Shown here piece after piece: positions 26,417 through 34,894 of a DNA stretch of 64,000 nt (the first letter of the stretch is position 1; each line of letters opens with the position of its first letter). A program made the translations under genes and the position numbers. This DNA is from Lysinibacillus_B sp050613145. Its GTDB lineage: Bacteria > Bacillota > Bacilli > Bacillales_A > Planococcaceae. Where the stretch lies: assembly GCF_050613145.1 (NCBI RefSeq), contig NZ_CP192507.1:806001-870000 (forward strand), in the 5' to 3' direction. The notes beneath the pieces are model-generated. The model was not told the DNA's origin. It searched no databases and saw only the letters and a program-made list of their open reading frames with translations.

Positions 26417-28228
26417 ATGAAGAAAAATTGGTCACTTCTAGCGATGTTACTGGCAGTCCTTTTCGTATTAGCTGCATGTGGTAGCAAAGATGAAGGTACA
26501 AACGACAAAGACAATGGTACAAATGATGGTGAGAATACTGCTGAAGAGTTAGCGTTCCCGTCATCAATTGAAAACGAAGGGGAAGCAATCAAAGGTGGAA
26601 CATTAATGGTTGCGATGCAAAAAGATGAGCCATTCCAAGGGATTTTCTCTTACTCACTTTATGAAGATGCATATGATGATTATTTAATGTATTTTGCTTC
26701 GAACAAAATCTTCGAAACTGACGGTGACTTCTTAATCACTGACAAAGGGATTGCAAGCTATGAAATCACTTCTCAAGAAGAAGGGAACAATGTAGTAACA
26801 ATCAAAATTCGTGAAGGCGTAAAGTGGTCTGATGGTGAACCACTTAAAATTGAAGACTTAATCTTACCTTATTATATTATCGGTCATAAAGATTACACGG
26901 GCGTACGTTATGATGGAGATTTCCAAAATATCGTTGGTGCCGAAGAATACCACGCTGGTACAGCTGAAACAATTTCAGGTGTAGTAAAAGTAGATGAAAC
27001 AACATTAGAATTACACTTAAAAGATATTACACCTGGTTTAGCATCAGTTGGTGACGGTCTTTTATACTATGCAGAGCCTAGCCATATTTTAGGTGATGTT
27101 CCGGTTGCTAATTTAGTTGGAAACGATGCCATTCGTAAAAATCCTGTAACGCTTGGTGCATTCGTAGTGGATAAAGTAGTTGCGGGTGAATCTGTACAAT
27201 ATAAAGCAAATGAACACTACTGGAAAGGGAAGCCAAAATTAGATGGCGTTATCGTAAAAGTAGTACCATCTTCTTCTATCGCGAAAGCATTAGAGGCGGG
27301 TGAATATGATGTAGCTTTAGCATTTGGCTCTTCTAAATACCCTGAAGTGGAAGGGTTAACAAATATTGATATGTTAGCACGTCCTGAGCTTTACTATTCT
27401 TACTTAGGATTCAAACTTGGTAAATATGATTACCAAAATAGCAAAGTCATTACGGACCTTGAAGGTTCAAAAATGGGTGATGTAAACTTACGTAAAGCAA
27501 TGGCATATGCGCTTAACGTAGAAGAAGTAACAGAAGTATTCTATGAAGGTTTACGTAGCCGCGCGAACGCAATCGTGCCACCGGTGTTCTCTTCATTCCA
27601 TCCAAGTGATTTAGAAGGGTACAACTACGATCCTGAAAAAGCACAAGCATTATTAGATGAAGCTGGTTATAAAGACGTTGATGGTGATGGTATCCGTGAA
27701 GATAAAAACGGTCAACCATTTGAAATCAAATTTGCTACAATGTCTGGTGACGACGTGGCAGAACAAATTTCTGCATACTGGTTACAAAACTGGGAAGAGG
27801 TTGGTTTAAAGGTAGTATACACAACTGGTCGTACAATTGAGTTCAACTCATTCTATGATAAAGTACAAGCGGACGATCCAGAAATCGATATCTTCATGGG
27901 GGCATGGGGTGTAGCTTCAAATCCATCTCCATCAGGTGCGTATAGTGATGTTGCACAATATAATCTTTCTCGTTACACGACTGAAGAGTTACAAACAACT
28001 TTAGATAATATTGACTCAGCTAAATCATTTGATACGGACTATCGTGCAGAGCAATTTGCGAAATTCGAAGAAATGATTTTCGAAGGTGCATCTGTAGTAC
28101 CAATAATGTATCGTTTAGAGCTTACTCCGGTAAATAAACGTGTGAAAAACTGGGATATTGACTATGCGAACGAAACAATTACAAACTTACAAGATGTTGA
28201 GTTAACGGCTGACGCACCAATTAAATAA
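26417..28228 (+). CDS. oppA: Oligopeptide-binding lipoprotein OppA
   Basis: A 603-residue solute-binding protein (SBP_bac_5 family). Its lipoprotein signal ends in LAAC (Cys21), followed by a Gly/Asn/Asp-rich linker and a large binding domain with VTIKIREGVKWSDGEPL and LRKAMAYALN. It is anchored outside the membrane and feeds peptides to OppBC. ATG 26417 follows AAGGGAGG. About 200 bp separates it from oppC; this spacer holds a hairpin and may hold an extra promoter. Confidence 0.94.
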   Translation: MKKNWSLLAMLLAVLFVLAACGSKDEGTNDKDNGTNDGENTAEELAFPSSIENEGEAIKGGTLMVAMQKDEPFQGIFSYSLYEDAYDDYLMYFASNKIFETDGDFLITDKGIASYEITSQEEGNNVVTIKIREGVKWSDGEPLKIEDLILPYYIIGHKDYTGVRYDGDFQNIVGAEEYHAGTAETISGVVKVDETTLELHLKDITPGLASVGDGLLYYAEPSHILGDVPVANLVGNDAIRKNPVTLGAFVVDKVVAGESVQYKANEHYWKGKPKLDGVIVKVVPSSSIAKALEAGEYDVALAFGSSKYPEVEGLTNIDMLARPELYYSYLGFKLGKYDYQNSKVITDLEGSKMGDVNLRKAMAYALNVEEVTEVFYEGLRSRANAIVPPVFSSFHPSDLEGYNYDPEKAQALLDEAGYKDVDGDGIREDKNGQPFEIKFATMSGDDVAEQISAYWLQNWEEVGLKVVYTTGRTIEFNSFYDKVQADDPEIDIFMGAWGVASNPSPSGAYSDVAQYNLSRYTTEELQTTLDNIDSAKSFDTDYRAEQFAKFEEMIFEGASVVPIMYRLELTPVNKRVKNWDIDYANETITNLQDVELTADAPIK

Positions 28229-28247
28229 TAGGCATCAGTAAACGAAT

Positions 28248-28290
28248 AATCCCTTCCTTGCTTTAGGCGAGGAAGGGATTGTTTTTATTT
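28248..28290 (+). terminator. Terminator after oppA
   Basis: AATCCCTTCCT (28248-28258) pairs with AGGAAGGGATT (28270-28280), then GTTTTTATTT. Confidence 0.9.
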
Positions 28291-28291
28291 A

Positions 28292-28395
28292 AAGATAAGA
28301 AAGTATAAAATTTTTCTAGTTTAAAGTGTGTCTAGGCATTCGCATCAAAATTTATTTTGCCACGAAAGCGTAAGCGGGCGCGAATGCACTTTTCT
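28292..28395 (+). repeat. AAGATAAGAAAGTATAA palindromic element, copy 2
   Basis: The 17-mer (28292-28308), TTTTTCTAGT, GTGTCTAG, then inverted GCATTCGC (28336-28343)/GCGAATGC (28380-28387) and CTTTTCT. The layout matches the copy at 55814-55970. It ends at the yitU stop codon. Confidence 0.65.
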
Positions 28396-29201
28396 TATAA
28401 ATGTAAGCGATCAGCAAGGAATTTACCAATGCCATCTTCGTTATTGCTCAGTGTGATTTCATTTGCGATGGATTTGAGTTCATCAATCCCATTGCTCATA
28501 GCAACACCAATTCCTGCATAATCAATCATTTCTAAATCATTATCTTCATCACCAAACGCGATAATACGGTCACGAGGAATTTCTAAATCATGTGCTACTT
28601 TTGAGATGCCGACTGCTTTATTTAATCCTTTACGAACGATTTCAATAATCGGGAAGGGTGCGCCCCATTTGCGGTGCTCGATTAGCTCTGCATGCACATC
28701 TTGCAGATGCTTGCGAATAAGCGGGACATTATGTTCATCTGCTTGGATTAATAAGCTTGTTGGGTCTTCCGGGAGGTTAAACTTTAAGTTGCCTGTTGTG
28801 ACGCGTGGATTCCCCGTATTAAAAATATTTAATAGCGTATCATTTTCATTATGCAAGTAGACATCGTCGATGACTTCTGCAATTAAATTTTGATAATGGA
28901 ATTTGTGCATAGAATCTACTACATCATGCACAACGCTCATTGCGATAGGGGAGTGCATTTCGCCCCATGCTCGATTGAGTGGATGATGTGTAAAAGCACC
29001 GTTAAAGTTGACGATTGGTGTTGTTAAATTTAACTCACTATAATAGAGCTGGCTTGCACGGAATGGACGACCTGTTGCAATCATCACTTGATGTCCAGCT
29101 TCCCTTGCTTTTTCAAGTATTTGTTTTGTATATGGTGAAATGGTTTGGGTATCCGTTAGTAATGTCCCGTCTAAATCTAATACAATTAAATGTTGTTTCA
29201 T
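28395..29201 (-). CDS. yitU: Cof-type HAD phosphatase YitU
   Basis: A 268-residue haloacid dehalogenase-type phosphatase. Motif I is LDLDGTLLTD, motif II IATGRP, and motifs III/IV are in the Lys of GLNKAVGISKV and FGDEDNDLEM. The C2 cap domain of the Cof class lies between. Together with yitV and yitW next door, it matches B. subtilis YitU, one of the phosphatases acting on a riboflavin pathway intermediate. ATG 29201 has AAAGGAG 9 nt upstream; the longer frame upstream lacks such a site. It is divergent from yitV. Confidence 0.85.
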   Translation of the reverse strand: MKQHLIVLDLDGTLLTDTQTISPYTKQILEKAREAGHQVMIATGRPFRASQLYYSELNLTTPIVNFNGAFTHHPLNRAWGEMHSPIAMSVVHDVVDSMHKFHYQNLIAEVIDDVYLHNENDTLLNIFNTGNPRVTTGNLKFNLPEDPTSLLIQADEHNVPLIRKHLQDVHAELIEHRKWGAPFPIIEIVRKGLNKAVGISKVAHDLEIPRDRIIAFGDEDNDLEMIDYAGIGVAMSNGIDELKSIANEITLSNNEDGIGKFLADRLHL

Positions 29202-29329
29202 GTAGGAAAACTCCTTTCTACGTTCGTTCAATTTTATCGTCTTTTCTTTTCCCTCGTCAAAATATTGTACCCATTTTGACCACAATTTTGATACGCTTGT
29301 CATATAAAGTTCGTTGAGGAGTGAATTTA

Positions 29330-30082
29330 TTGTTTGTGCAAAGAGAAGTGTGGAACAATATCCCACTATTACATGTATATAATGAAGAAATAAAACAAGA
29401 TGCACCCATTGTACTTTTTCTACACGGCTTTATGAGTGCAAAAGAGCATAATCTGCACTATGCATATAATTTGGTAGAGAAAGGTATTCGGGTGATATTG
29501 CCCGATGCGCCTTTGCACGGAGAGCGCGTTGAAAATGTATCTGAATTGCAAATGAATGCTGCTTTTTGGCGGATCGTTCTAAAATATGTGAAGGAAGTGC
29601 AAGAAATTTACGAGGAGCTACAAGGGCGAGGGTTTAACGGCAAAATCGGTGTAATCGGTACATCAATGGGCGGCATTACGACAACAGGTTGCTTAAAAAA
29701 ATATGACTGGATTGATGCAGCGGGTGTGTTGATGGGGGCTGTTAACTATACAGAAATGGCACAGTTTCAAATAAAACAACTAGAGGAGCAAGGAATAGAT
29801 GTGCCAATGACGGCAGAGCAACAACAGGCTATGTTAGAAGTGTTACAGGAGTATAATGTGACAACGAATCTTGCTATTTTTGAGCGTATTCCGGTTGTTT
29901 TTTGGCATGGTCAAAAGGATCCGGTTGTTCCATTTCAAATGACGTATCCATTTTATGATACACTTGTGCAACAAGGAAGAGCGCAAACGGTTCGGTACAT
30001 AGTAGACGAAAAAGCAGGGCATGCTGTATCTCGAGCAGGTGTGTTAGCTGTAACAGACTGGTTAGCACAACATTTGGCATAA
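29330..30082 (+). CDS. yitV: Alpha/beta-hydrolase (esterase) YitV
   Basis: A 250-residue serine hydrolase of the dienelactone hydrolase/prolyl-oligopeptidase type. The oxyanion segment is FLHGFMS, the nucleophile elbow GTSMGG, the Asp is in HGQKDPVV and the His in EKAGHAVS. Substrate unknown. TTG 29330 is preferred (GAGGAG 8 nt upstream); the box overlaps GTG 29321. Neighbours match yitU-yitV-yitW of B. subtilis. Confidence 0.85.
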   Translation: MFVQREVWNNIPLLHVYNEEIKQDAPIVLFLHGFMSAKEHNLHYAYNLVEKGIRVILPDAPLHGERVENVSELQMNAAFWRIVLKYVKEVQEIYEELQGRGFNGKIGVIGTSMGGITTTGCLKKYDWIDAAGVLMGAVNYTEMAQFQIKQLEEQGIDVPMTAEQQQAMLEVLQEYNVTTNLAIFERIPVVFWHGQKDPVVPFQMTYPFYDTLVQQGRAQTVRYIVDEKAGHAVSRAGVLAVTDWLAQHLA

Positions 30083-30138
30083 ATCGCAACTTTTGATATG
30101 ATTACAATACATTCTAATGTGAAAGGAAGATACAAGCA

Positions 30139-30453
30139 ATGGCAATCGATCAAGATATGAAAGATAGCATGTTAGGTGCTTTAGAAAATGTAATTGACCC
30201 TGAGTTAGGAATTGATATTGTCAACTTAGGTTTAGTATATGATGTAGATTTAAATGAAGAAGGCTTAGCTATTGTAACGATGACGCTGACGTCAATGGGC
30301 TGTCCATTAGGGCCAGTTATTGTTGACCAAGTGAAAACGGCTTTAGGTGAGTTACCAGAAGTAAAAGAAACAGAAGTAAATATCGTATGGCAACCAGCCT
30401 GGTCTAAAGATATGATGTCGCGTTACGCGAAGATGGCTTTAGGCGTTCGTTAA
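30139..30453 (+). CDS. yitW: MIP18-family (DUF59) iron-sulfur assembly factor YitW
   Basis: A 104-residue SufT/MIP18-like protein. It shows DPELGIDIVNLGLVYDV, the conserved Cys in SMGCPLGP and the TVNIVW-like strand. Relatives mature Fe-S proteins. ATG 30139 has AAAGGAAG upstream. It follows yitV by 56 bp. Confidence 0.9.
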   Translation: MAIDQDMKDSMLGALENVIDPELGIDIVNLGLVYDVDLNEEGLAIVTMTLTSMGCPLGPVIVDQVKTALGELPEVKETEVNIVWQPAWSKDMMSRYAKMALGVR

Positions 30454-30487
30454 AACTAAAAAATCCGCCATCGCGGAATTCAGACTA

Positions 30488-30526
30488 TAGACAAAGTCGA
30501 TTTTTTCGACTTTGTCTATTATTTTT
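30488..30526 (+). terminator. Terminator after yitW (identical to 31685 terminator)
   Basis: TAGACAAAGTCGA/TCGACTTTGTCTA perfect 13-bp stem, then a T-rich tract. The whole 33-bp unit is repeated exactly at 31685-31717. Confidence 0.92.
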
Positions 30527-30870
30527 TTATTCGGTTTTAGAGAAGGAGACAAAAGGTTCATATTGTCGGATTCCGTGACATTATTAGATGGCTTGATTAT
30601 CTTTATAGTCAAATTTACAAATAATTCGTGAATTTTTAATATGATATTTACCATGTACACTTGGCACCAAGTTAAGCTAGAAATGATAGTGGTAGATAAG
30701 GATAGGTGAAGGTATAGAAGTAATCAATTAAGTTTTAAAAGCAGAGATGAACATGCTTTCTAGTGCAAACATTGGATGAAATGGTACAAGAGGAGTTGTA
30801 AAAAAATCAGCATCACTCTGAGTATGGAAATTTCTATTTTGGATTTTGGATGGACTTGTTGCGTAAAGAA
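30527..30870. other. AT-rich intergenic region between yitW terminator and repeat tract
   Basis: About 340 bp of low-complexity AT-rich sequence without a convincing ORF, RNA or operator. Confidence 0.4.
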
Positions 30871-30967
30871 ATAGAGCAAAAGCCCATGGTAAACGGTCAA
30901 AAAGCTATGGTATCCGAGCAAAAAGTCGCTGCATCCGGTCAAAACGTTACCGTATCAGGGCAAAACT
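30871..30967 (+). repeat. 21-bp-period CAAAA repeat, 5 units
   Basis: The C of CAAAA falls at 30877, 30898, 30919, 30940 and 30961: four successive spacings of exactly 21 bp. Units resemble TATCCGGTCAAAA with a variable middle. It ends about 30 bp before the acyltransferase start, so it lies in that gene's promoter/leader. Confidence 0.8.
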
Positions 30968-30995
30968 AAATTAGCGAAGAAAGAGGCGTGAAAAA

Positions 30996-31631
30996 GTGAA
31001 GAAATTACACCAAGTAAAAAGTGAAATAATGCTTTCAGATGAGCCATCCGTACATGAAACAGCTCAAGTAGCCAATAGTACGGCAGGTGTTTATACGTCG
31101 GTTGGCCCATTCAATGAAATCGTGGAGTCGCATATTGGCGATTATACATATACGATGGGAAATGTCACGATTAATTATACAGAAATCGGTAAATTTTGTT
31201 CCATTGCATCACATGTTTGTATCAATCCTGTAAATCATCCAATGGATCGAGTCACACAACATCACATGACATATCGACGTGTTTCGTATGATTTTGCCAA
31301 AACAGATGATCAAGAGATTTTTCAATGGCGACGTTCTCATCGAGTGAAAATTGGTCATGATGTTTGGATTGGTCATGGTGCTATTATTATGAAAGATGTC
31401 ACAATCGGAGATGGAGCAGTGATTGCTTCAGGTGCAGTTGTAACAAAAGATGTTGAACCATATACCATTGTAGGTGGTGTTCCAGCTAAAAAGATTAAAG
31501 ATCGTTTTCCGAAAGAGATTGCTGAGAAGCTTCAGCAAATTGCATGGTGGGATTGGTCAAGAGAACAGTTAGAAGAACGCTTTGAGGAATTGAATGACTT
31601 AGACCATTTTTTAGAGACATACGCTCAATAA
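30996..31631 (+). CDS. Left-handed beta-helix (hexapeptide) acyltransferase, phosphonate/xenobiotic type
   Basis: A 211-residue acyltransferase with hexapeptide repeats, a loop with NHPMDRVTQHHMTYR, a second repeat block (IGHDVWIGHGAIIMKDVTIG) and the end motif GGVPAKKI...AWWDW. The pattern is that of xenobiotic/phosphonate-cluster acetyltransferases (CatB/VatD or the PhnO-neighbour hexapeptide family). The acceptor cannot be told, and no phn genes are nearby. ATG 30996 is preceded by GAAAGAGG. The gene sits alone between two identical terminators, suggesting an inserted single-gene unit. Confidence 0.8.
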   Translation: MKKLHQVKSEIMLSDEPSVHETAQVANSTAGVYTSVGPFNEIVESHIGDYTYTMGNVTINYTEIGKFCSIASHVCINPVNHPMDRVTQHHMTYRRVSYDFAKTDDQEIFQWRRSHRVKIGHDVWIGHGAIIMKDVTIGDGAVIASGAVVTKDVEPYTIVGGVPAKKIKDRFPKEIAEKLQQIAWWDWSREQLEERFEELNDLDHFLETYAQ

Positions 31632-31684
31632 TTATCAGTACTTATTTTCGATATACAGTTGAATCAGTACATGTTAACTTGCAG

Positions 31685-31725
31685 TAGACAAAGTCGATTT
31701 TTTCGACTTTGTCTATTGTTTTTTA
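31685..31725 (+). terminator. Terminator after acyltransferase (identical to 30488 terminator)
   Basis: Exact copy of the 33-bp hairpin at 30488-30520, followed by TTGTTTTTTATT. Confidence 0.92.
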
Positions 31726-31817
31726 TTGTTACTTTATAAGTCAGTGTTAGTAAAAATAGTTTAATACCAGTTTATAGTGTCTAATAAAAATAATTTGTCG
31801 ACATTCTGAAATTCCTG

Positions 31818-32522
31818 TTAGTCAATACGACAAATGTTTAACGGACAGTTTTCACACGCGATGTTATCTTTTAAAAACTGTAAATCATGTATCGTAATAT
31901 AGCTTTTATTAAATGTGATGATGTTCTGATTTTTTAAATCATTGAGCATACGGTTAATCATTTCGCGACTTGTTGCACAAAGGTTAGCAATTTCTGTATT
32001 TGTTAACGGGAAATTAATAAATACGTCGTTGTTAGAACGAAAATCGCCGTACGTATTGGCAAGTCTGATGAGTGTTGAGAACAATGCGCCTTTTTTTCCG
32101 TTTAGCACTAAATCACGCAGACGACTTTGATGTTTTAAATTTTCAACTTGTAGCCATTTTAAATACTCCATCAATAGAGGTGGGTTTTCAGAGAGTAAAA
32201 ATTCAAAGGTATCTGTGTGAAGTGCAAGTAAATGCGTTGGTTCAAGTGCTTTTGCAGTTGTTGCATGATAACGTGTCTTGCAAAATATTGAATTTTCACC
32301 GATGATAGCATCTGTCCCACAAATGCGAATTGTCAGCTCCTTACCACTTTCGGTTTCTTTGCTTATTTGGATTGCACCACTTCGCACGAAAAAGATATTT
32401 TCAGCTCGTTCATCTTCACGGAAAATATAATTTCCTTTATCCACTTTAATAGCCAAACCGTGATCTTCAAATAAATCATAAATTTTCATCGGCATACTGT
32501 TTAGAGCAACGATAACAATCAC
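31818..32522 (-). CDS. fnr: Fnr-type [4Fe-4S] oxygen-sensing regulator
   Basis: A 234-residue Crp/Fnr regulator. It has an N-terminal cyclic-nucleotide-like beta barrel, a dimerisation helix, and a winged HTH with TNTEIANLCATSREMINRML. The C-terminus ends in CENCPLNIC (Cys223, 226, 231). Asp137 in the dimer helix precedes these by 86, 89 and 94 residues, exactly the distances of the cluster ligands Asp141/Cys227/Cys230/Cys235 of B. subtilis Fnr. It therefore should bind a 4Fe-4S cluster and control anaerobic genes. The start is uncertain: GTG 32522 is 1 nt from AAGGA, and an ATG at 32495 is also possible. Divergent from clpB. Confidence 0.82.
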   Translation of the reverse strand: MIVIVALNSMPMKIYDLFEDHGLAIKVDKGNYIFREDERAENIFFVRSGAIQISKETESGKELTIRICGTDAIIGENSIFCKTRYHATTAKALEPTHLLALHTDTFEFLLSENPPLLMEYLKWLQVENLKHQSRLRDLVLNGKKGALFSTLIRLANTYGDFRSNNDVFINFPLTNTEIANLCATSREMINRMLNDLKNQNIITFNKSYITIHDLQFLKDNIACENCPLNICRID

Positions 32523-32687
32523 ATCCTTTTCTTAAGATAACAACTTAAGATTTCACCAACAGTTCATCTAAATTTCACTTAGATTTCACTATATATAAAA
32601 TGATAACATATGTTAATTGGGAATTAGAGTAAATTTTTTGTGAAGGATTATTTTGCTTTTTTTAAAAAATCGTTTTATAATCAAATT

Positions 32688-32704
32688 AGTCAAAGATGGT
32701 CAAA
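32688..32704. promoter_or_regulatory. CtsR operator
   Basis: AGTCAAAGATGGTCAAA is a perfect match to the CtsR heptad repeat RGTCAAANANRGTCAAA. It lies 18 bp before the ClpB start, overlapping the transcription start region, marking the gene as a class III heat-shock gene. Confidence 0.9.
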
Positions 32705-32722
32705 CTTTTTGGAGGGATGAAC

Positions 32723-34846
32723 ATGCAATTTACACAAACACAAGATAATCGTCCGCCGCTAGAGCAGTTTGGGCGTAACTTAATTGAGGAAGTAAAAAAC
32801 GGGAAGATGGATCCGGTGATTGGCCGTGATGAAGAAATTCGCAATGTCATTCGTATTTTGACACGAAAAACGAAAAATAACCCTGTATTAATCGGTGAAC
32901 CGGGTGTTGGGAAAACAGCCATTGTAGAAGGATTAGCGCAACGTATCGTGAGAAAAGATGTACCAGAAGGTTTAAAGGATTGCTTGTTATACGAACTGGA
33001 TATGAGCGCTTTAATTGCTGGTGCAAGTTATCGTGGGCAATTTGAAGAACGTCTAAAAGGTGTACTGAAGCAAGTAAAAGAATCGGAAGGCAGTATTATT
33101 TTATTTATCGATGAAATTCACACGATTGTGGGCGCAGGGAAAACAGACGGTGCGATGGATGCAGGCAATATGTTAAAGCCGATGCTTGCACGTGGTGAAT
33201 TACATTGTATTGGTGCGACAACACTTGATGAGTATCGTATGTACATTGAGAAAGATCCAGCGCTTGAGCGTCGATTCCAACAAGTGATGGTACGAGAACC
33301 TTCTATAGAAGATACCGTGTCGATTTTACGTGGACTGAAAGAACGTTTTGAATTGCACCATGGCGTCCGCATTCATGACCGGGCAATTATTGCAGCAGCT
33401 GAGCTATCGAATCGTTATATTACAGAGCGCTTTTTGCCTGATAAAGCGATTGACTTAATTGATGAGGCTTGTGCAATGATTCGTACAGAAATTGATTCCA
33501 TGCCGCAAGAATTAGATATGGTGACGCGCCGTTTAATGCAGTTAGAAATTGAGGAGCAAGCCCTTCGCAAAGAAAAGGATGAAGCGAGTAAAAAGCGCTT
33601 AGCAGCTTTGCAAGAGGAAATTGTGAAGCTACGTACTTCTACTGAACATATGCGTCAGCAGTGGGAGCTTGAAAAAAACGGTCTGCAAACGATTCAGAAA
33701 AAGCGTGAGCAACTTGATAAATACCGCCGTGATTCGGAAGATGCCCAAACACGTGGTGATTATAATAAGGCAGCAGAATTACAATACAGCAAAATTCCTT
33801 CATTAGAAAAGGAAATTGCAGCACTTGAGACAGAGCTTGTGACAACAGCTGATAAACGCATTTTACGCGAAGAAGTAACAGCGGAAGAAATCGCATCCAT
33901 TGTTTCACGTTGGACAGGGATTCCCGTAACAAAACTAGTAGAGGGAGAGCGCGAGAAGCTACTTCGCTTAAAGGAAACGTTACATGAGCGAGTTGTCGGT
34001 CAAGATAATGCCGTGACATTAGTAACCGAAGCGGTATGGCGGGCACGTTCCGGTATTAAAGATCCAACAAAACCGATTGGCTCCTTCTTATTTTTAGGAC
34101 CAACAGGTGTCGGGAAAACAGAATTAGCAAAAGCGCTTGCTGCACAATTATTTGACTCAGAAGATCATTTCATCCGTATCGATATGAGTGAATATATGGA
34201 GAAGCATAGTGTATCGCGTCTTGTTGGGGCACCTCCTGGTTATATTGGCTATGAAGAAGGTGGGCAGTTAACGGAGGCAGTTCGACGTAATCCGTATTCG
34301 GTTGTGTTACTTGATGAAATTGAAAAAGCGCATCCCGATGTAGCAAATATTTTACTGCAAATTTTAGATGATGGCCGCATTACGGATTCGCAAGGTCGTA
34401 TTGTGAATTTCTCTAACACAGTGGTCATTATGACGTCAAACATTGGTTCACAGCATTTATTAAATCCAACGGAAGAAGGTTCGGAAGATTTAATTATGAT
34501 GGCGCTTCGCCAACATTTTAAACCGGAACTTTTAAACCGAGTGGATGATATTATTACATTCCATGCACTGTCGAATGAGCATTTTGGTGCGATTGTCTGT
34601 AAGTATGTATCGCAGCTAGAGAAACGTGTAGCTGAGCAAGAGATCAAGCTCGTAGTCGATGATGCGGTTATTGCGTTTGTAGTAGAGCACGGTGCCGACC
34701 CGCAGTTTGGTGCACGTCCATTAAAACGTTTTGTACAACGTTATTTAGAAACAATCGTTGCTAAAGAGTTATTACGTGGAGAAGTGACGCCAGGAGATAC
34801 GCTACATTTAATAGTAGAAAATGATGAAATTGTTGTGAAATTTTAA
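32723..34846 (+). CDS. clpB: ClpB-type AAA+ disaggregase lacking the N-domain
   Basis: A 707-residue HSP100 chaperone. NBD1 has Walker A GEPGVGKT (Lys64), a middle coiled-coil domain follows (about 255-375, with RGDYNKAAELQYSKIPSLEKE as in ClpB), and NBD2 has GPTGVGKT (Lys465) and LLDEIEKAHPDV. No IGF/VGF loop for ClpP docking is seen after SNIGSQ, so it fits ClpB rather than ClpC/ClpE. The usual N-terminal Clp_N domain of about 150 residues is absent. The zinc finger of ClpE is also absent. ATG 32723 has GGAGG 7 nt upstream, and longer starts would run into the CtsR operator. Confidence 0.82.
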   Translation: MQFTQTQDNRPPLEQFGRNLIEEVKNGKMDPVIGRDEEIRNVIRILTRKTKNNPVLIGEPGVGKTAIVEGLAQRIVRKDVPEGLKDCLLYELDMSALIAGASYRGQFEERLKGVLKQVKESEGSIILFIDEIHTIVGAGKTDGAMDAGNMLKPMLARGELHCIGATTLDEYRMYIEKDPALERRFQQVMVREPSIEDTVSILRGLKERFELHHGVRIHDRAIIAAAELSNRYITERFLPDKAIDLIDEACAMIRTEIDSMPQELDMVTRRLMQLEIEEQALRKEKDEASKKRLAALQEEIVKLRTSTEHMRQQWELEKNGLQTIQKKREQLDKYRRDSEDAQTRGDYNKAAELQYSKIPSLEKEIAALETELVTTADKRILREEVTAEEIASIVSRWTGIPVTKLVEGEREKLLRLKETLHERVVGQDNAVTLVTEAVWRARSGIKDPTKPIGSFLFLGPTGVGKTELAKALAAQLFDSEDHFIRIDMSEYMEKHSVSRLVGAPPGYIGYEEGGQLTEAVRRNPYSVVLLDEIEKAHPDVANILLQILDDGRITDSQGRIVNFSNTVVIMTSNIGSQHLLNPTEEGSEDLIMMALRQHFKPELLNRVDDIITFHALSNEHFGAIVCKYVSQLEKRVAEQEIKLVVDDAVIAFVVEHGADPQFGARPLKRFVQRYLETIVAKELLRGEVTPGDTLHLIVENDEIVVKF

Positions 34847-34854
34847 TGGTTTTC

Positions 34855-34894
34855 ACCTCCTTTGGGTATGTTATAGACAAAGGAGGTTTTTTTT
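34855..34894 (+). terminator. Hairpin terminator of clpB overlapping the next ribosome binding site
   Basis: ACCTCCTTTG (34855-34864) pairs perfectly with CAAAGGAGGT (34878-34887) and is followed by eight T. The 3' arm is also the AAAGGAGG ribosome binding site of the next small gene, 8 nt before its ATG. Confidence 0.8.

Noticed and set aside
28395..29405. Longer yitU frame starting at 29405
   Set aside because: The extra 68 residues have no HAD similarity and no ribosome binding site. They overlap the divergent yitV start.
30439..30660. 73-aa minus-strand ORF after yitW
   Set aside because: It spans the yitW terminator and AT-rich DNA, with no ribosome binding site or recognisable content.
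30871..30967. CRISPR array
   Set aside because: The repeat core is only 5-8 bp with 21-bp period and no 25-40 bp unique spacers. No cas genes are present.
32696..32722. Upstream ATGs (32696, 32717) as the ClpB start
   Set aside because: ATG 32696 lies inside the CtsR operator and ATG 32717 directly touches the GGAGG box. 32723 has normal spacing.
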